A stretch of DNA of 64,000 bases, from contig CM056559.1 in NCBI GenBank assembly GCA_029721515.1, positions 23,529,565 through 23,593,564 of the forward strand, in the 5' to 3' direction. The notes beneath the pieces are model-generated. The model ran no database searches. It was not told the DNA's origin and saw only the letters and a list, made by a program, of their open reading frames with translations. Position numbers and translations under genes: made by a program. Position 1 is the first letter of the stretch. Every line of letters starts with the position of its first letter. The stretch is from Synanceia verrucosa. Its lineage: Eukaryota; Chordata; Actinopteri; Perciformes; Synanceiidae. Shown here in pieces: positions 1 to 12,600 of this stretch.

Positions 1-3000
1 CACACACAAAAACACACCCTGTGGAAGCCATGGAGCTGGTTATTAAATTATAATTCTGCAGAAAACAGACTAACCAAACAATACAATGTGTGGCAGCAGT
101 GTGGCTTTGGAGTGGCTTCATTCTGTAGCAGAGACCTATTTGCAAGCTGGGCTTTTGATTGCACTCCATTATTAATGGTCTCACACTGGTTCCTTGACAC
201 TCGGCACACTGTATCATTACTGTTTTACTGCATCCTCTGCTCCAGGCTGGTGGGGGGATGGGGGAGATAGGACACAGTGCAGCCAGCCTTACCTAGCTAT
301 GAAGATGTTACACACTGGATGTACAACACTCCATGTGTAACATCTTCATGGCTAGGTGAGGCTGGCTGCTCCGTGTCCTGTGTCCTCCATCCCCCCCCCA
401 CCACCTTAACAAAAACACTGAACAGCAGGTGAACCCAGGACAACACAAGAGCAAAAAGATTTTGATGTGTAGAATAAACCTCTAACGAGTCACCGGTTGA
501 AGGAGTTTGACATGACGACAACACCAGGCTGTAAAAATATATGGAAGAGGGCACATGAGGCATGCAGCAGCACTGCTGGATCCACTATAATTAAAGCAAT
601 GTTGTGACTGGCTCCACACTGAGAGGGCTGTGGGAGGCCCGACAAACACACACACACACACACACTTGGCTAAACCACTAATCTCTTCCTTCTTCAAATA
701 GACACACATTTTAAATGCTTATTTTAATAAGGTAAATTCATTGTGAGTAATAAATAGTAATCTGACAGAGGTTGACACAGAAGTACAGCCAGTGTTTACA
801 TGACTGCAGTGAATGGTTTCCATTAGCGTGCGATGACTCCACTGTACATGCATGGAGGCATGAAGGCAGGGCAGCAGGGTGGGTTGGCTGTGAATGGAGT
901 CTCTTAAGAGCGACGTGCATCAGGCCAGGATCAGCTCAGAGTCCATCTCATGGTGCATAGGTGGACATTATGTTTGCAAATGTGTACTGGACAACCCGGT
1001 TTGTCTGTGTGCATGTGCATTCATATGTATGTGCATTTTAATTAGCTAATATTGCTCATATGCACAAAATAAACCAAACGACACACAAACGTTTGGGTTG
1101 CTTTAATCTTTGTGTGCCAGAACAAAGCAGAGGAAACTACCCAGTGATCCACAGCAGTCTCTGCTGAGTAGACTAACTGCTCTACAGTCTCACTAATGAT
1201 ATGCTGCTGTTTTCACACAATAAGGACACACAACCTCATCAATGACAAGCCAGCGGTTCAGCAAAGGCACAAAACTGAAACAAAACACTCTGCAGACAGA
1301 ATCCTGAAGGAAGGTACGCAAGCCTTCATGGACGTCCTTTTGCATGTGCCTGTAAACACACATGTACAGATGATAATCAAACCACTAAGTCAGGAGAAGA
1401 TTAAAATAGAGCTTCAGAAGGCTCAATGTTTCTAAAAAGCAAGCACTCACACACAGTTCACACATTCTGCTCAAACACACAGTAGGTTGCTAAAGGGAGG
1501 TCAGAGCCTCCTGCTTTCCCAGCTGCTGTCTGGCGTCCCACAGCTGTCAACACCTTCAGCACCACACGCACCGTATCCAGAGAACTAGGGCCCCATTCAC
1601 GGTCAAGGCAGCTACATGCACACGCACGCGCACGCAGTCCCACGGGTCTGTCCTTTCTGACATACACTGAACTGCGCATTTTGGAGACTTAAACCTACAT
1701 GAGAGGCGAGATTGGAGATTTAGTCTGGACGCAGATGGTGACCTGATATCATGAAGACTCAATTTGAGGCTTCAATTTGAAAAACGTATCCTCAGAGGGC
1801 TGTGTCCGTGTAATTACTCACACGCTTGGATAAGCACAACAGTTAATAAACATCGATCCACCAGACGCGTGGCGCAGAAAATGAAAACTGGGAAAACTCG
1901 TGTCACTCTTTCACTGGCTTTAATAATGGCTGTTCCTCTCCTGTCAATGTGAGGATGAGAGAAGCCCAGACTGAAATGCGCTGACAGCTCCACCAGCACC
2001 AGGGGATATGAATTTACTACTCTGGCGCGTGTGCGCACTGGAAACACTGGAGACCCTCACTGCGCCCTGTTATTTACATTTAATTAGTTTTATAATAGCT
2101 CAACCTTTGTTTTCTATCAGAATTCTAAAAAAACAGTCCACAAACTCAGATGTGGACTCATGAAAGCCAAAATAAATCACAGTGCCAACATCGTGCCATG
2201 CGTAAGTAGCGCCAGGATACAAGCGGAGCCACCTCTCCTCTCACTGGGGCCACAGTCGGAATCATTAGTATTCTGCTCCATATGCGCCTATTGTTAGGCC
2301 CCCAGCGGAGGAGAAGGAAGGACGGAGGGAGGGAGGGAGGAGAGAAGGAGGTGTGAAGAGGAGGCGGCTGATTTAATTCCTCTTTCACCCTCTTTAATAA
2401 TGGCTTCCTATTGTAACAGTGTTGAGACAGCTTGCAGGCTGCGCGCAAGCAGCGGCCAAACAGAAACAGAACTGACAGAAATTCAATTTAAGCATCTTAA
2501 AGAGGAATAAACTAAAATATGGACCATAAAAAACATTTACAGTGGCGCGCTCAGTGGTGCGTAAAAGTTCCTGCGGGAGATGCTGTTGTTAGATGCCGTC
2601 ACTGAAAGTTGTATTTGTCTCGGTTAACCCAGTTTTTTTAATTCTCATGTTAATCCTGGGACCGTGTTTGTCGCAACTTGAGCGCGACATAAGAAAAGCA
2701 ATCAATCATACTGAAGACAATAATGTCGTAAAAATGTTAGCTGCAACGGCAACATACAAGCTGGAGGAATAATTCGTCCCTTTATGATGTGCAGAGAGTT
2801 CAAATAAGAGCCTGTAAGTAGTAAAACCTACAAAAGTCCATGATGAGGGAACAATGGGCCATTAAATAGTCCGTCTGTCCTATAAGCGGCGGGCGCTCCA
2901 CCCACTGATTTCGTTACCCACAGGCATAAATCTCATCCCAAAGCAGAAACGCATTACATCCTTTCAAACAGAGGCCCTATTAATCAAGCTGAGTAACTTT

Positions 3001-3231
3001 TTTTGCAGATAGAGGTCACCCCGACACAAAAGACGCAGCCTAGACCAAGAGTCCACGCAACGGTCAAGAGGATGAGAATGAGGATGCGCTGTGGAGGCTA
3101 TTGGTAATTCAAAAGTATGTAGGCTAGTAGTATGATGCACAGGGTGAAGAGAGGGTTTAACACGGGATGCGGTAATAATGCAATCTGCTGCAATCAGAAC
3201 ATCCATTAAAAAAGACACTTAAACTTCTTAC
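1..3231 (-). other. dact3: dact3-like intron 1 (partial)
   Basis: Minus-strand sequence downstream of the exon 1 donor. I found no second Dapper exon (the expected LRRRDAGL-type motif), so exon 2 lies beyond the left edge. The stretch contains a long hairpin (247-403), a short CA repeat (645-665) and a GGA-rich run near 2310-2360. Otherwise I see nothing definite. Confidence 0.6.
247..403. repeat. long inverted repeat (hairpin with about 68-bp arms)
   Basis: The arm 247-314 pairs with 334-403 around a loop of about 19 nt. The innermost 14 bp (GAAGATGTTACACA with TGTGTAACATCTTC) match perfectly and the outer part is imperfect. It lies in the dact3-like intron. It could be a young foldback element or a hairpin RNA precursor. 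Confidence 0.75.
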
Positions 3232-3462
3232 CAGCTGACGTCTCAGTGTCAAGTTTTCCTGCCCCCAGCTGCTGAAACACGCCAACTCCCCTCTGGAGCA
3301 GTCCTGGATCAGAGGGTCTCCTAGGGCCAGCGCCCCCAGCACCAGGCACTCCTGCCTCTGTTTGCGGAGTTCCAGCTCACACAGCCCGGCCAGACTCGCC
3401 TCCAGGCGCTCCTTGGTTCGGCTGCGCTCCACAGTCACCGGGAACGAGAACGCACGATGCAT
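3232..3462 (-). CDS. dact3: dact3-like Dapper protein, first coding exon
   Basis: Dapper/DACT proteins are cytoplasmic and nuclear scaffolds that bind Dishevelled and tune Wnt and TGF-beta signalling (family knowledge). The ATG at 3462 opens MHRAFSFPVTVERSRTKERL and EASLAGLCELELRKQRQECL, matching the DACT3 start (RAFSFPV, then LEGSLAGLCEL). It ends QENLTLRRQL, the beginning of the leucine-zipper region as in DACT1. The exon holds 77 codons and ends in phase 0 at 3232 before GTAAGA. All later exons, including the C-terminal PDZ-binding MTTV expected for the family, lie off the left edge. The fish-specific paralogues dact3a, dact3b and dact4 cannot be separated from this exon alone. The gene is in tandem with gramd1b, about 3.4 kb beyond the likely end of gramd1b. 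Confidence 0.9.
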
Positions 3463-3900
3463 GGCACCCCCTAAAAAATACCAGACTTACATGCACTATA
3501 AAAGCAATATTCCCTTACTCAGTACTTCGTGTCCTCAAACTGACCCAGATTTACGAGGGCATTTGCAGGCTATAAAGAGCCATGCTGCTTGCCATCCCTT
3601 GTGATGGTGTGGTTGCCTTGAAGCAGCATGCTTTCCCAGACTATCTATGCGCTATACCTTTTCTGTTTCGCAGCTGTCAAACGCAGATACGGAGCCCCGC
3701 CCTCTGCGTCCAGCCACGGAGAGGAAAGAGGGAGTCATCCTTCACTCTTTTGCAATCTAAATCTCAGCCTTCATTGGTCGCGAGAGGCTGGAGGGGTGCT
3801 GCGCGTGACGCTGTCCCATCCCCCTTGATTCATGACTGTGACGCGGCGACCTCACCCACCTTCCCCAGGCTAAAGGCCTCCTTCAGGGGACGGTTGTTCC
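3463..3900 (-). promoter_or_regulatory. dact3: dact3-like promoter and 5' leader
   Basis: The segment upstream of the start is CpG-richer than its surroundings, especially 3690-3880. It has an inverted CCAAT box at 3773-3777 (ATTGG on plus, CCAAT on minus), about 310 bp upstream of the ATG, next to CGCGA, and TGACG/GCGTGACGC sequences near 3800. The exact transcription start is not visible. Confidence 0.45.
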
Positions 3901-4890
3901 TGGGGTCCTTTTGATCCTAAGAAGAATTTATAAAAATTGGGCCATAACAATAACAAGAGCAATTTACTGGTGAAAGAAGCTTTAACAATGGATACCAAGT
4001 AGACAGGAATACCATAATATCAGGGCTGGATGTGTAGTGTAAATACACACAAGCTGCAAATACAAGGCATTGTGAAACAGTATGTAACTTGTGGTACATC
4101 ACTGAAAGAGTAGATCCATGCCCTGATCTGTATTTGCTTTTAGAAAATGACATACTGTTACCTCATTATACTGTCAAGCATTTATCCTGCTGATCCTGTG
4201 CTGCCTTCAGGGTCCCAGGGAATGCTGAGCACATTCATATTTGGAAAATTAAGAAAAATATCTTTGATGTCACTGTTTAAGCCAGTGGCATGTGTCATGT
4301 TTCAGGTGCTTCCCCTTGAAGATCCAGAATCTGAAATGTTCTCTCCAAAAGAGAGATATTTTATTTTGGAAATGTAGCCTCAGTGATCTTTGGAAAACAC
4401 AGAGACACTGGTCATTAATAGGTAACTTCTGCAGCAGTAATTAAAGACAACAGGGGGTTGTATAGGAACCACATACAGCTGGCTGTGAGAGAAACACGTG
4501 CTTTAGATGAAGCTCCCAAAATAACAATGCTTTCAATAGGTTGCATCAATATTTTAAAGTCTTTTGATTTTATTTTTTAAGTGCAGTAACAGATGAATAT
4601 TTCATCTCGGTGCCTCGTGCAATCTTTCTCTGTACGACTCCACTGTAAAATCTCCTGAGGTCAAGCATGCTGCGTTTTTAAGGATAACAACTTAAGATTT
4701 TATTCAATGATTTTTCAAAATAAAGTCTCCAAAATGGCAACACTGTTCATTTATTATATATATTTTTTATTCATACTTCCAATCTCTACTTCACATGAAC
4801 CAGAAAGCCACTTTTTATCTTCAGTCTCTATGAGGCAAAGTCATCGGCAAGCCAAAACCTACGCCCAGCGCAGGTTGGATTCCTTTGTCA

Positions 4891-4944
4891 GTGTGTGTGT
4901 TTGTGTGTGCGCGTGCATGTGTGTGTGTGTGTGTGTGTGTGCGC
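4891..4944. repeat. (GT)n microsatellite
   Basis: An interrupted GT run with a GCGC interruption. It creates long spurious reading frames. Confidence 0.9.
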
Positions 4945-5911
4945 ACTGCAGATATACACAACATATACTTACAGTATATTTATCTCATGTAGAAATTTCA
5001 CTAAAAGTTTCTCTAGAGATCAAGAGATTTTCTAAAAAAACAAACAAAAAAACATACAGTAGAAATATTTTCCAACAGAACTACACCAGTATGTGTTGTT
5101 TTTTTTATCAAGACACACATGAAGAAGAGCATAGTGAGTTTGATCAGTGGTCATTTTCAGCAGGTTGTGTGTGATTCCTATTGTGTGTTACAGTACCCAA
5201 GGCTGTTAGTTAGTACTGTGTTGTATGGGTGGCACTGACGCCTCGCTGCCTCTGTGGCAAGCAAGGCAAATGCCAATTAATACAGTCAACAAAGCGCACA
5301 ATTCATTTGTTGTCATAGACCAAACGGTGGCATCCAGAACTCTCAGGTCACCTTGGTTCCACAGTCATACAATCATTCGTGTGAAGCAGAAAAACCCCAA
5401 AAATCAGAAACAGACAGGTGTTACCTGTGGAGAGGTTGTCATGGACTTTTGAAGGGAATGATGAAGGTGAAAAGACATTTAATTTGCGTAATTGTGGAGA
5501 TTGATGAAATGAAAATCAGCTCTGCTGCCACAGCTCCTCAGAAGCTCGAGCAGATATCTAATTTAGACATTTGTGCATTTTACAGGAGTTCAATATTAAA
5601 ATGAGTCGAGTCACTACAAACATTTTCACTCAGCCTTAGAGACAGAGACAAAATTCAGCGTCACCTCAATAAAACCAGAGTCGGGGAGTGAGTGCAACCA
5701 ACTTAATCAAGCATTTACCACGTCTTCCTTCACGATGAGAAGGTTTGAAAATAATGTAATTCAAGCATGTGGAAAAAAAAATCCGTTTCATCATCATAAC
5801 AAACAGTTTAGAGAAATGACACATTCATGTACGTGACGTTTCTGTACCATCATATACATGAAGCAAAACTTCACTGTAATCTTTCAGTTTCATCATCAGA
5901 AAAAAATCCAA

Positions 5912-5912
<1 letters not shown>

Positions 5913-5969
<57 letters not shown>
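5913..5969. repeat. (CA)n microsatellite
   Basis: An uninterrupted CA run of about 57 bp. Confidence 0.95.
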
Positions 5970-5972
<3 letters not shown>

Positions 5973-6857
5973 TGCCTCGCCCTGGAATAGACAACAGAGA
6001 GCCTGTCAGTCTATGATTGAATTTGGGATTTGACATTGAAAGAGTTCAATCAATAACAAATCTGTGAAAGCAGCAGGATCAAAACCAGTCAGTTTGGAGA
6101 GTTCAAAATCATCAGCGTGATTGTCAAATGAACTAAAACTCTGCCTCTGCAGTCACCTCCGAACTAAACACCTTCTTTCATTCATGACCTGGAAAGGCCT
6201 TAAAGTGCTTCACCTTCTCTCTTTTGTTTAACACAAGAAGTTTTTCCTCATTTTTAGAAGTGCTTTTATCTCTGAAGTCTGTCAGCTGTCTCTTCACAGC
6301 AAAACCAGTATACACACAATACATGATAAATACTTCATTTAAAACAACATGATCATTTGTGACGTACATTTCTATTTTCTTTTGGTTCAATTTAGTTGTG
6401 TAAAATTCATTTTCATGCTTACATTGCATCCAAGAAGATAGACACTTGACACGGGGGAAGGGACAGAATAAAATGGGTTGAAGTAGGTCTTTGATGAGGT
6501 AATACTCTAGTTTGAAAATCTGATGAGAGTTATATATGAGAAGATTGATACCAGTTTCATATATGTATGATAAATATGAAGCTAGAAGGAGTAGCTTAGC
6601 ATCAAGACTGGAAACAGGTTGCTATGCTAAGCTAACTGGCTGTAGATTCATAGTTACAGCATACAGAGATAAGAGTGTGATCAATCTTCACCTAACTTTT
6701 CTACAGGAAAGTGAATTTGAAAACTATTCCTTTTAGCAGAGAGACTTTAAGCTGCTGTGCTGACATGGACAGAGTTGCTCACAGATGAAGGGTTCATCTC
6801 CAAAATGGTATATATCCATTGATCTTCAAATTTACATGATCAAATCTGTCTTCTTCC

Positions 6858-6863
6858 TTTATT
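6858..6863 (-). terminator. gramd1b: candidate poly(A) signal AATAAA for gramd1b
   Basis: The plus-strand TTTATT reads AATAAA on the minus strand. It is the nearest canonical hexamer after the stop codon. No strong GT-rich downstream element was recognised. Confidence 0.3.
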
Positions 6864-7110
6864 TTAAGCTACAAAATTAGTGTCAAACAGTGACATGAAC
6901 TGATAGATTAAGCATCCAATCATTTTGTAAAAGTGGGAGTGTTTTCAAATGTTGGATATGTCATTTTGGATCAAAACTCTTCGATTGCAAACTGTAAACT
7001 GGTGGGGCTAATGCAAGCATCAGCATTAAAAAGGCAGCCTGGCTGCAGGAGCCAGAAAAGAAAAATTGAGAAACGTACAACAGTGGAATGGTAAAAATGT
7101 CACACTTGTG

Positions 7111-7118
7111 CACACACA

Positions 7119-7151
<33 letters not shown>
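7111..7151. repeat. (CA)n microsatellite
   Basis: A CA run inside the probable gramd1b 3' UTR; in the transcript it would be a UG repeat. Confidence 0.9.
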
Positions 7152-7153
<2 letters not shown>

Positions 7154-8349
7154 TCACACTCACGTACGCGAATATAATCGCGCAAATGCAGAATCATACT
7201 TGCACACTGGACATGTCACAGACATATCTGGCATGCATTTTTTTCTTTTTTAGAAGAAAACACTTTTTGTTAGAAATTATTTAACTGGTCTAGAGCTCTG
7301 ATAATTTTTTTATGTACATAAATTAACAATAAATATAGGTAATGTTTATATATTTTGAAATATATATATTAAATAATGAAATATTCTTATATATTTCAAA
7401 TATATTCATAGAATTCTTTCTAATTTGAAACAGATATAGTCACAGTTTAGTAATAAAACATGTAAGAACACAGGCCGCCCTATTGGTCTGGCTGCAGCAC
7501 CCCCTTTTCTGAAAAAGTGAAAGTTGTGATCAAAGTCTGGCCTTTTTGTCCAGGCTGATACATTCTAGTTCAATAGAGGGATGAAGAATAATGCCTTGTA
7601 AGGTAGCTTGCATGGGGTGGGGGTGGGCAGCTGATTATGTGATTTGAGTATAAGGTTAAAAGTCTTTAGGTCCTGACAGGGAACCAGCCCTGACAGAGAG
7701 CACACGGGTTCAGACGAGGCTGTGCTCCGAGCTGCGACACCTCATTTCCTTTTTGGTTGAGGAAGGACTCTGTTCTTTGATCACATGGAGGTTTCGTGAA
7801 GGGACGCTGCAGCAGGGACCTCTAGGGGGACGATTGGTTTGGAACAGTCTAGAGAGTGTAGACAGCCATTAAGACTCCAAAGGACTCCCCTTTTCTTCAG
7901 CTCCATCTCTCATCGTCTTCTGTTCCTTCTCTTTTTTTTTTTTTTTGGACACACATAGACTGGAACTGGACCACATTAACACTGACTGAGGGGAGCTAGG
8001 TTGTCTAAATGCATGCAGTAGTTTTCCTTCCCTGCGACTCTCTGGTCAACATGGCTTACAGTAGGATGCACTTGGAAATAAGAGAGTAGAAGGAGGAGAG
8101 TAGAGGAGGTCCTCCTCACAATGCCTCAGTGGTGTTAAACACCTCAGTTCCTGTGTGCTGGAGTTGGGGCTTTTTAACCTCTGCTGGAGATGACAGCTGC
8201 TCTCTTTGTGTCTATTGGACCAGCTCACTGTTGGTCCTGTCTCCATCTCTGTCCTCTAGCTGTCCGTCCTGCTGCTGCCTGCATACTGGTTCAAGAACAA
8301 AACTACAGTATATTGCACAGCTTGCCCTCGTGGCCTTGTTGGTGGTATG

Positions 8350-8439
8350 TCAGTGATAGCGACTTCGCTTGTCCTCAGCCTCGGAGCTGTAGTCCCTTAA
8401 ACCAATGCCTCTCTGGAGGTTCAATAAGGAGTCTTTCAT
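8350..8439 (-). CDS. gramd1b: gramd1b exon 19, last coding exon
   Basis: It encodes MKDSLLNLQRGIGLRDYSSE and AEDKRSRYH, then TGA at 8350-8352. This C-terminus is the GRAMD1B form. The acceptor is CTTCAG, and the Met here is internal, following LLDQ of exon 18. Confidence 0.97.
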   Translation of the reverse strand: MKDSLLNLQRGIGLRDYSSEAEDKRSRYH

Positions 8440-9637
8440 CTGAAGAAGAGAAACAAGAGTTAGACTGACAGTGGGAAGACAGTGACCTACACCGATGCAG
8501 AGAGCAAATAATAAGTCCCTCTCTTCCTTTAAGATCATTTTTCTCGGGTGCGGCAGACTTAGTTGCCTTTAACTCTTTGAGTGCTATTGACATATTTTAC
8601 ACATATAAGAGAGCAAAACAAACAGATTCTGGACAAAAAGTGGTGATTTTGGTGAAAGTGTCCTCTACTCTACCTCTGATAAAACAAGAATGGAACAAGG
8701 TAAAAACAAACATTTTTTTCATGATGAAATAGAGAGTCTCTTCTTTCATTTGAGCTATTCAGTGTTTTCAGAGTCATAGTACAAAATATTCTGTGGGTCT
8801 AGAAATATGACTCAAAATGGGTAAAAATGCTGGGGCAAGACACTTTCTGTTTTAAATCTGGCACTCAAAGAGTTAAACTCCATCCCCTGTTCTGCAGAGG
8901 TATTCTTTTAATATAAGCTGTTTTTTTTAATTTAACCTTTATTTAGACAGATGCTGGGTCTAATCACAGGAAACAGCATCACTTACTGGGTGTTTTATTG
9001 TTTGGCATGACATTTCTATAATTATTAAAGATAACTGAACACATGTAGGTGATGTTTCATCACAAAGAGATACTTCAAGCACAAAGATGGCAGAAAAAAA
9101 TCTGCAGTCTTAAACAGTCATTGTTGCATTAGCTTCTTTCTAGAGTCACATTAAAACATGAGGTCCCAGTTTCTCAACTGTGGTGACAAAAGGTTCAGCA
9201 GGTTCATCTGACCACAACAGAAGAGCTGTGATTGTGGTTCATGTTTACTGGCTCACTGGCGCCCTCTCTCAGTCATGGATGTAACGCTTTTAGCAGCGCA
9301 AAACAGGTCACACATGGTGGGATAGTGGGACGTCGAACTTCTATAGCGTAGTGTTGGGTCCACTGAATACAGTAAATAATACAGTATACTCTGTTCCTAT
9401 TTATTTAACCAGTTTCTACTCATAACCTGATGAAACGGTCACCTCACATCACAGTCCTGACGTGGTTTCTCTTTGCGTCTGAGTACCTGATCTAGCAGCA
9501 CGACGGACGACTTGATAATTTCCCTCCACTTCTGCAGCTCGGCGTCATGGTAACGCTGCTGCGCCTCCAGGAGTTGAGCCCACTCCATCTGCGTCTGAGG
9601 CAGTTTACTGAGAAACACACACACACGCCCACACACG

Positions 9638-9695
<58 letters not shown>

Positions 9696-12600
9696 AACAA
9701 ACACATTAGCAACACCAGGGTGCAGCCACTGAAGCATGACTTCCACTTTGAGGACCTGCCAACAAACAGTTTGTTAAATAGTTTCAGTCAGAGCTATTCA
9801 GGGGTAATTTTAGAAGCTCCATGTTTTCCTGTCACACACGTCAACAGCTGTACGGATAAAATTTAGTGTATAAGCATGTCTTTCTATATTTGTGCATGAC
9901 ATTTTGGGCAAACAGCCAAATGCAACAGCATTCATTCAACATATTTTGTTCTCTAAAAAGCCCAAAATATCAATGAACCAGGTTGAATCACTGTAATAAA
10001 AGAGCTTTGGTGTTTTTGTGTACCTTTCATGAAGCCGCACACCTTGCCAGGTTGTTAAGGACTGTGCAGAGTACTCCAGCATCCACAGCTTATAGAAGAG
10101 CATCATGTTGAGGAACACCAGCAGGACCAGACTGGAAGAGGCAAGAAGGAAAGGAGGGCAGTCAACAAACGAGTCCTCCTCTTAGCATCGTCATTCATTC
10201 ATGTGGCCCTCAAGTAGTTAATCTGCACACGGCAACGACAAACGATGCTAAGAATACAGTGTGTAACGTCTGGCTATGCTGGCTCATCAGATCATGTACC
10301 TTAGACAGATCCTATGGATGGCAATGAGAGGAGAGGAGAAAGAGGTTACACTCAAGACACCAACAATGATGTAGATATTTATAAGAAAACGAACAAAACA
10401 GATGTTTCATTGTAAATTAGACAAACTCTACTGAAAAAAAAAGAGATGGAATCATGAAACGAGACTCAGAGAATATTCTCTTTTAACATACAGAGCTTCA
10501 CAAATTTATTATTCCACCAACCAGTGTGACGTGTTTGCTACCTCTGCCCAAAATTAACAGTATTTAATCCACCAGTATGTGCAAGGTCTTTCATCAAAAT
10601 TATATTTTTAATGCTGAAATATGATATTGTTATCTATATTAAATAATATTAAATATTAATATTGTTGTTATCACTCCTGTTCATGATGGTGAAGCGTAAG
10701 GAACTCATTGAGAGAGAAAGAGTCTGAATTAAAGCTCTGAAATGATGCTGGAGGCTCTTGGAGACAAACAGGGCATGTGCTCTAGTAAATTTGTTAAGCT
10801 CTGTATGTGAGATGAGCATGTGTAAAATGAATATTTGCATCCTCGTAGCCTCAGTTTTAAAATCATCCCTGTGAGAGTGGCTGTGATGAGCTGCGTACAC
10901 AAAGCTGATGATGAGCAGCAGTTTGGAGACGCTGTACAGCGCGAGGCCTCCGGGCAGGTGGTGGTGCTCTGACCCCTGGTGTCTGGTTTGGGTGGAGCCC
11001 GCCACTTGTTTGATCCTCTGGATCACTTCTTCATCCGTTGGCGTGGTAACGGGGCTGAGTGCCTCGTCCAGATGCTGGCTGCGCATGTGAGGGAGCGGCC
11101 TCTTCTTCCGCCTCACCGTGGAGTTTTTCACCACCTTGGTTTTCGGAGACAGCTGATGAGACTCGTTCAATATCTCCTCCAGCTTGGACAGCTCTAACTC
11201 TGAGAGGGAAGAAGGCACACGGTAAAACGTCTCTGTGGAGTTTGTGTTAAGTTAACCATTCATTTCCATCTCCACTTTCATTAATAGTAGCCAGAAACAC
11301 CGGAAACAAACACTCCTTTACCTAAATGGCGAAAGTTCTCTTCTAACGCACTCCAGAAGTTTTTCTCGATGAAGCCCTTCACCAGCCCCCATGGCTGTTT
11401 CTTGTAGCACAGCTCTGTTGATACCCTGAAACACAGACACAGAAGCATTTGCACATAAAAAACAATCACAGGTAAAATATTAAAATGTATAAATTAAGCA
11501 GGTGTGCTGCTGAAGGTGTCTGACCACGTCTTACTCACCGTAACCGACACTTGTTCTTGGCCACCCTGGTGAGCATGTAGCGGTTCAGAGTGTAGAAGTA
11601 ATCATGGTAGGGCACGTCATGTGTGACGACCTCAGCGTCGATGATGTAACACTCACTCTCCTGGCTGGCTTTGTACAGAGTCTGATCAGAACAGGGAAAT
11701 GAGGTTTCAGTGACAGTCATCTTGAGAGGGTATAAAAAAAAAATCAGAAATGTTTCTGAGATACAAGAGTGGACTGTACTTGTGTCTCAGTGACTGTGGC
11801 TGTTTTGGGGGCCAGAGGGTTGGAGAGCGAGATGGTGTACATGATGTCTCTGGTCTGGTTCCCCGCCTCCTCTTTCTTCCACGGGTGGTACACCACATCT
11901 AAACAGCAAGACGATGACGAAGTGAATTAATGAGCACATTTTCGGCCTCTTTGCTCCAGAGAGGTCAGAAATACTGACCTGAGAATCGTCGCTGCTCCAT
12001 GAAGTCACTCATGAACTGCGACTCTGTAAAGAGGATGTCGTAGAGCTTGTCCACACTGAACTTGTAGATCTCATTGATGTTCTGTCTGCCGTTCAGATCC
12101 TCATGAAAGGCCTGGACTTCACCTAGGCGTCCAACACAAGGTGACAAATAAATCCAGAGGAACTTTTCAAATCGTGCTGCTAGCGTCTCCATCGATAAAA
12201 GAGTTCATTCTGTTCTGTGCAGTTACCCTCGTCGTGGGTTTCTGAGGAGTCACTGAGCTCAGTGGGGATGTCCTCGTTGTCGTTGAAGTCCAGAGACGGT
12301 GAGAGCACAGGACCACCTGGACCTCTTGTGTCGTTGTTCTTCTCTTCAACTAAAAGAGGCACAGCAAGCAGGTCGCCGTCCGGCAGGCAGTCTGCATACT
12401 CTTCTGCTGGGAGGTCAAACTGGGGAAAAGAAGAACAGCAACATCAAGCATCTGTTGGATACTCCATGGAGGAGTAGTCCTTGACTGAGTAACTTACTGT
12501 GATGGGAGTGTCGTGGTTGCCTGAGCTGGGGATGGTGCTGTTTGGGATGACCTTCTTATGTAGCGGAGGAGGGCTCCCCTCAGGTTTGGCCTCAGCGCTG

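Larger units (their letters stand above)
3901..6857. other. intergenic DNA between gramd1b and dact3-like
   Basis: No supported gene is seen. The stretch holds a GT repeat (4891-4944), a CA repeat (5913-5969) and AT-rich unique-looking sequence. Minus-strand AATAAA copies near 4570 and 4700 could be distal poly(A) sites of gramd1b. Confidence 0.5.
6858..8349 (-). other. gramd1b: probable gramd1b 3' UTR
   Basis: The region downstream of the stop codon has no supported reading frame. The first AATAAA on the minus strand after the stop that I found is at 6858-6863, which would give a 3' UTR of about 1.5 kb. A CA repeat (7111-7151) and an AT-rich patch (7290-7440) lie inside. The end point is tentative because more distant AATAAA copies exist near 4.57-4.70 kb. 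Confidence 0.4.

Noticed and set aside
3582..3914. 110-codon plus-strand frame opposite the dact3-like promoter
   Set aside because: It lies in CpG-richer promoter DNA, has no recognised domain, and is most simply a GC-driven chance frame.
4707..5174. 155-codon plus-strand frame
   Set aside because: It is carried by a GT repeat (repeated Val/Cys) and AT-rich DNA; no recognisable protein.
8350..8538. Independent 62-codon protein starting upstream of exon 19
   Set aside because: The upstream part is intron 18; the acceptor CTTCAG at 8440-8441 and homology show that coding resumes at 8439.
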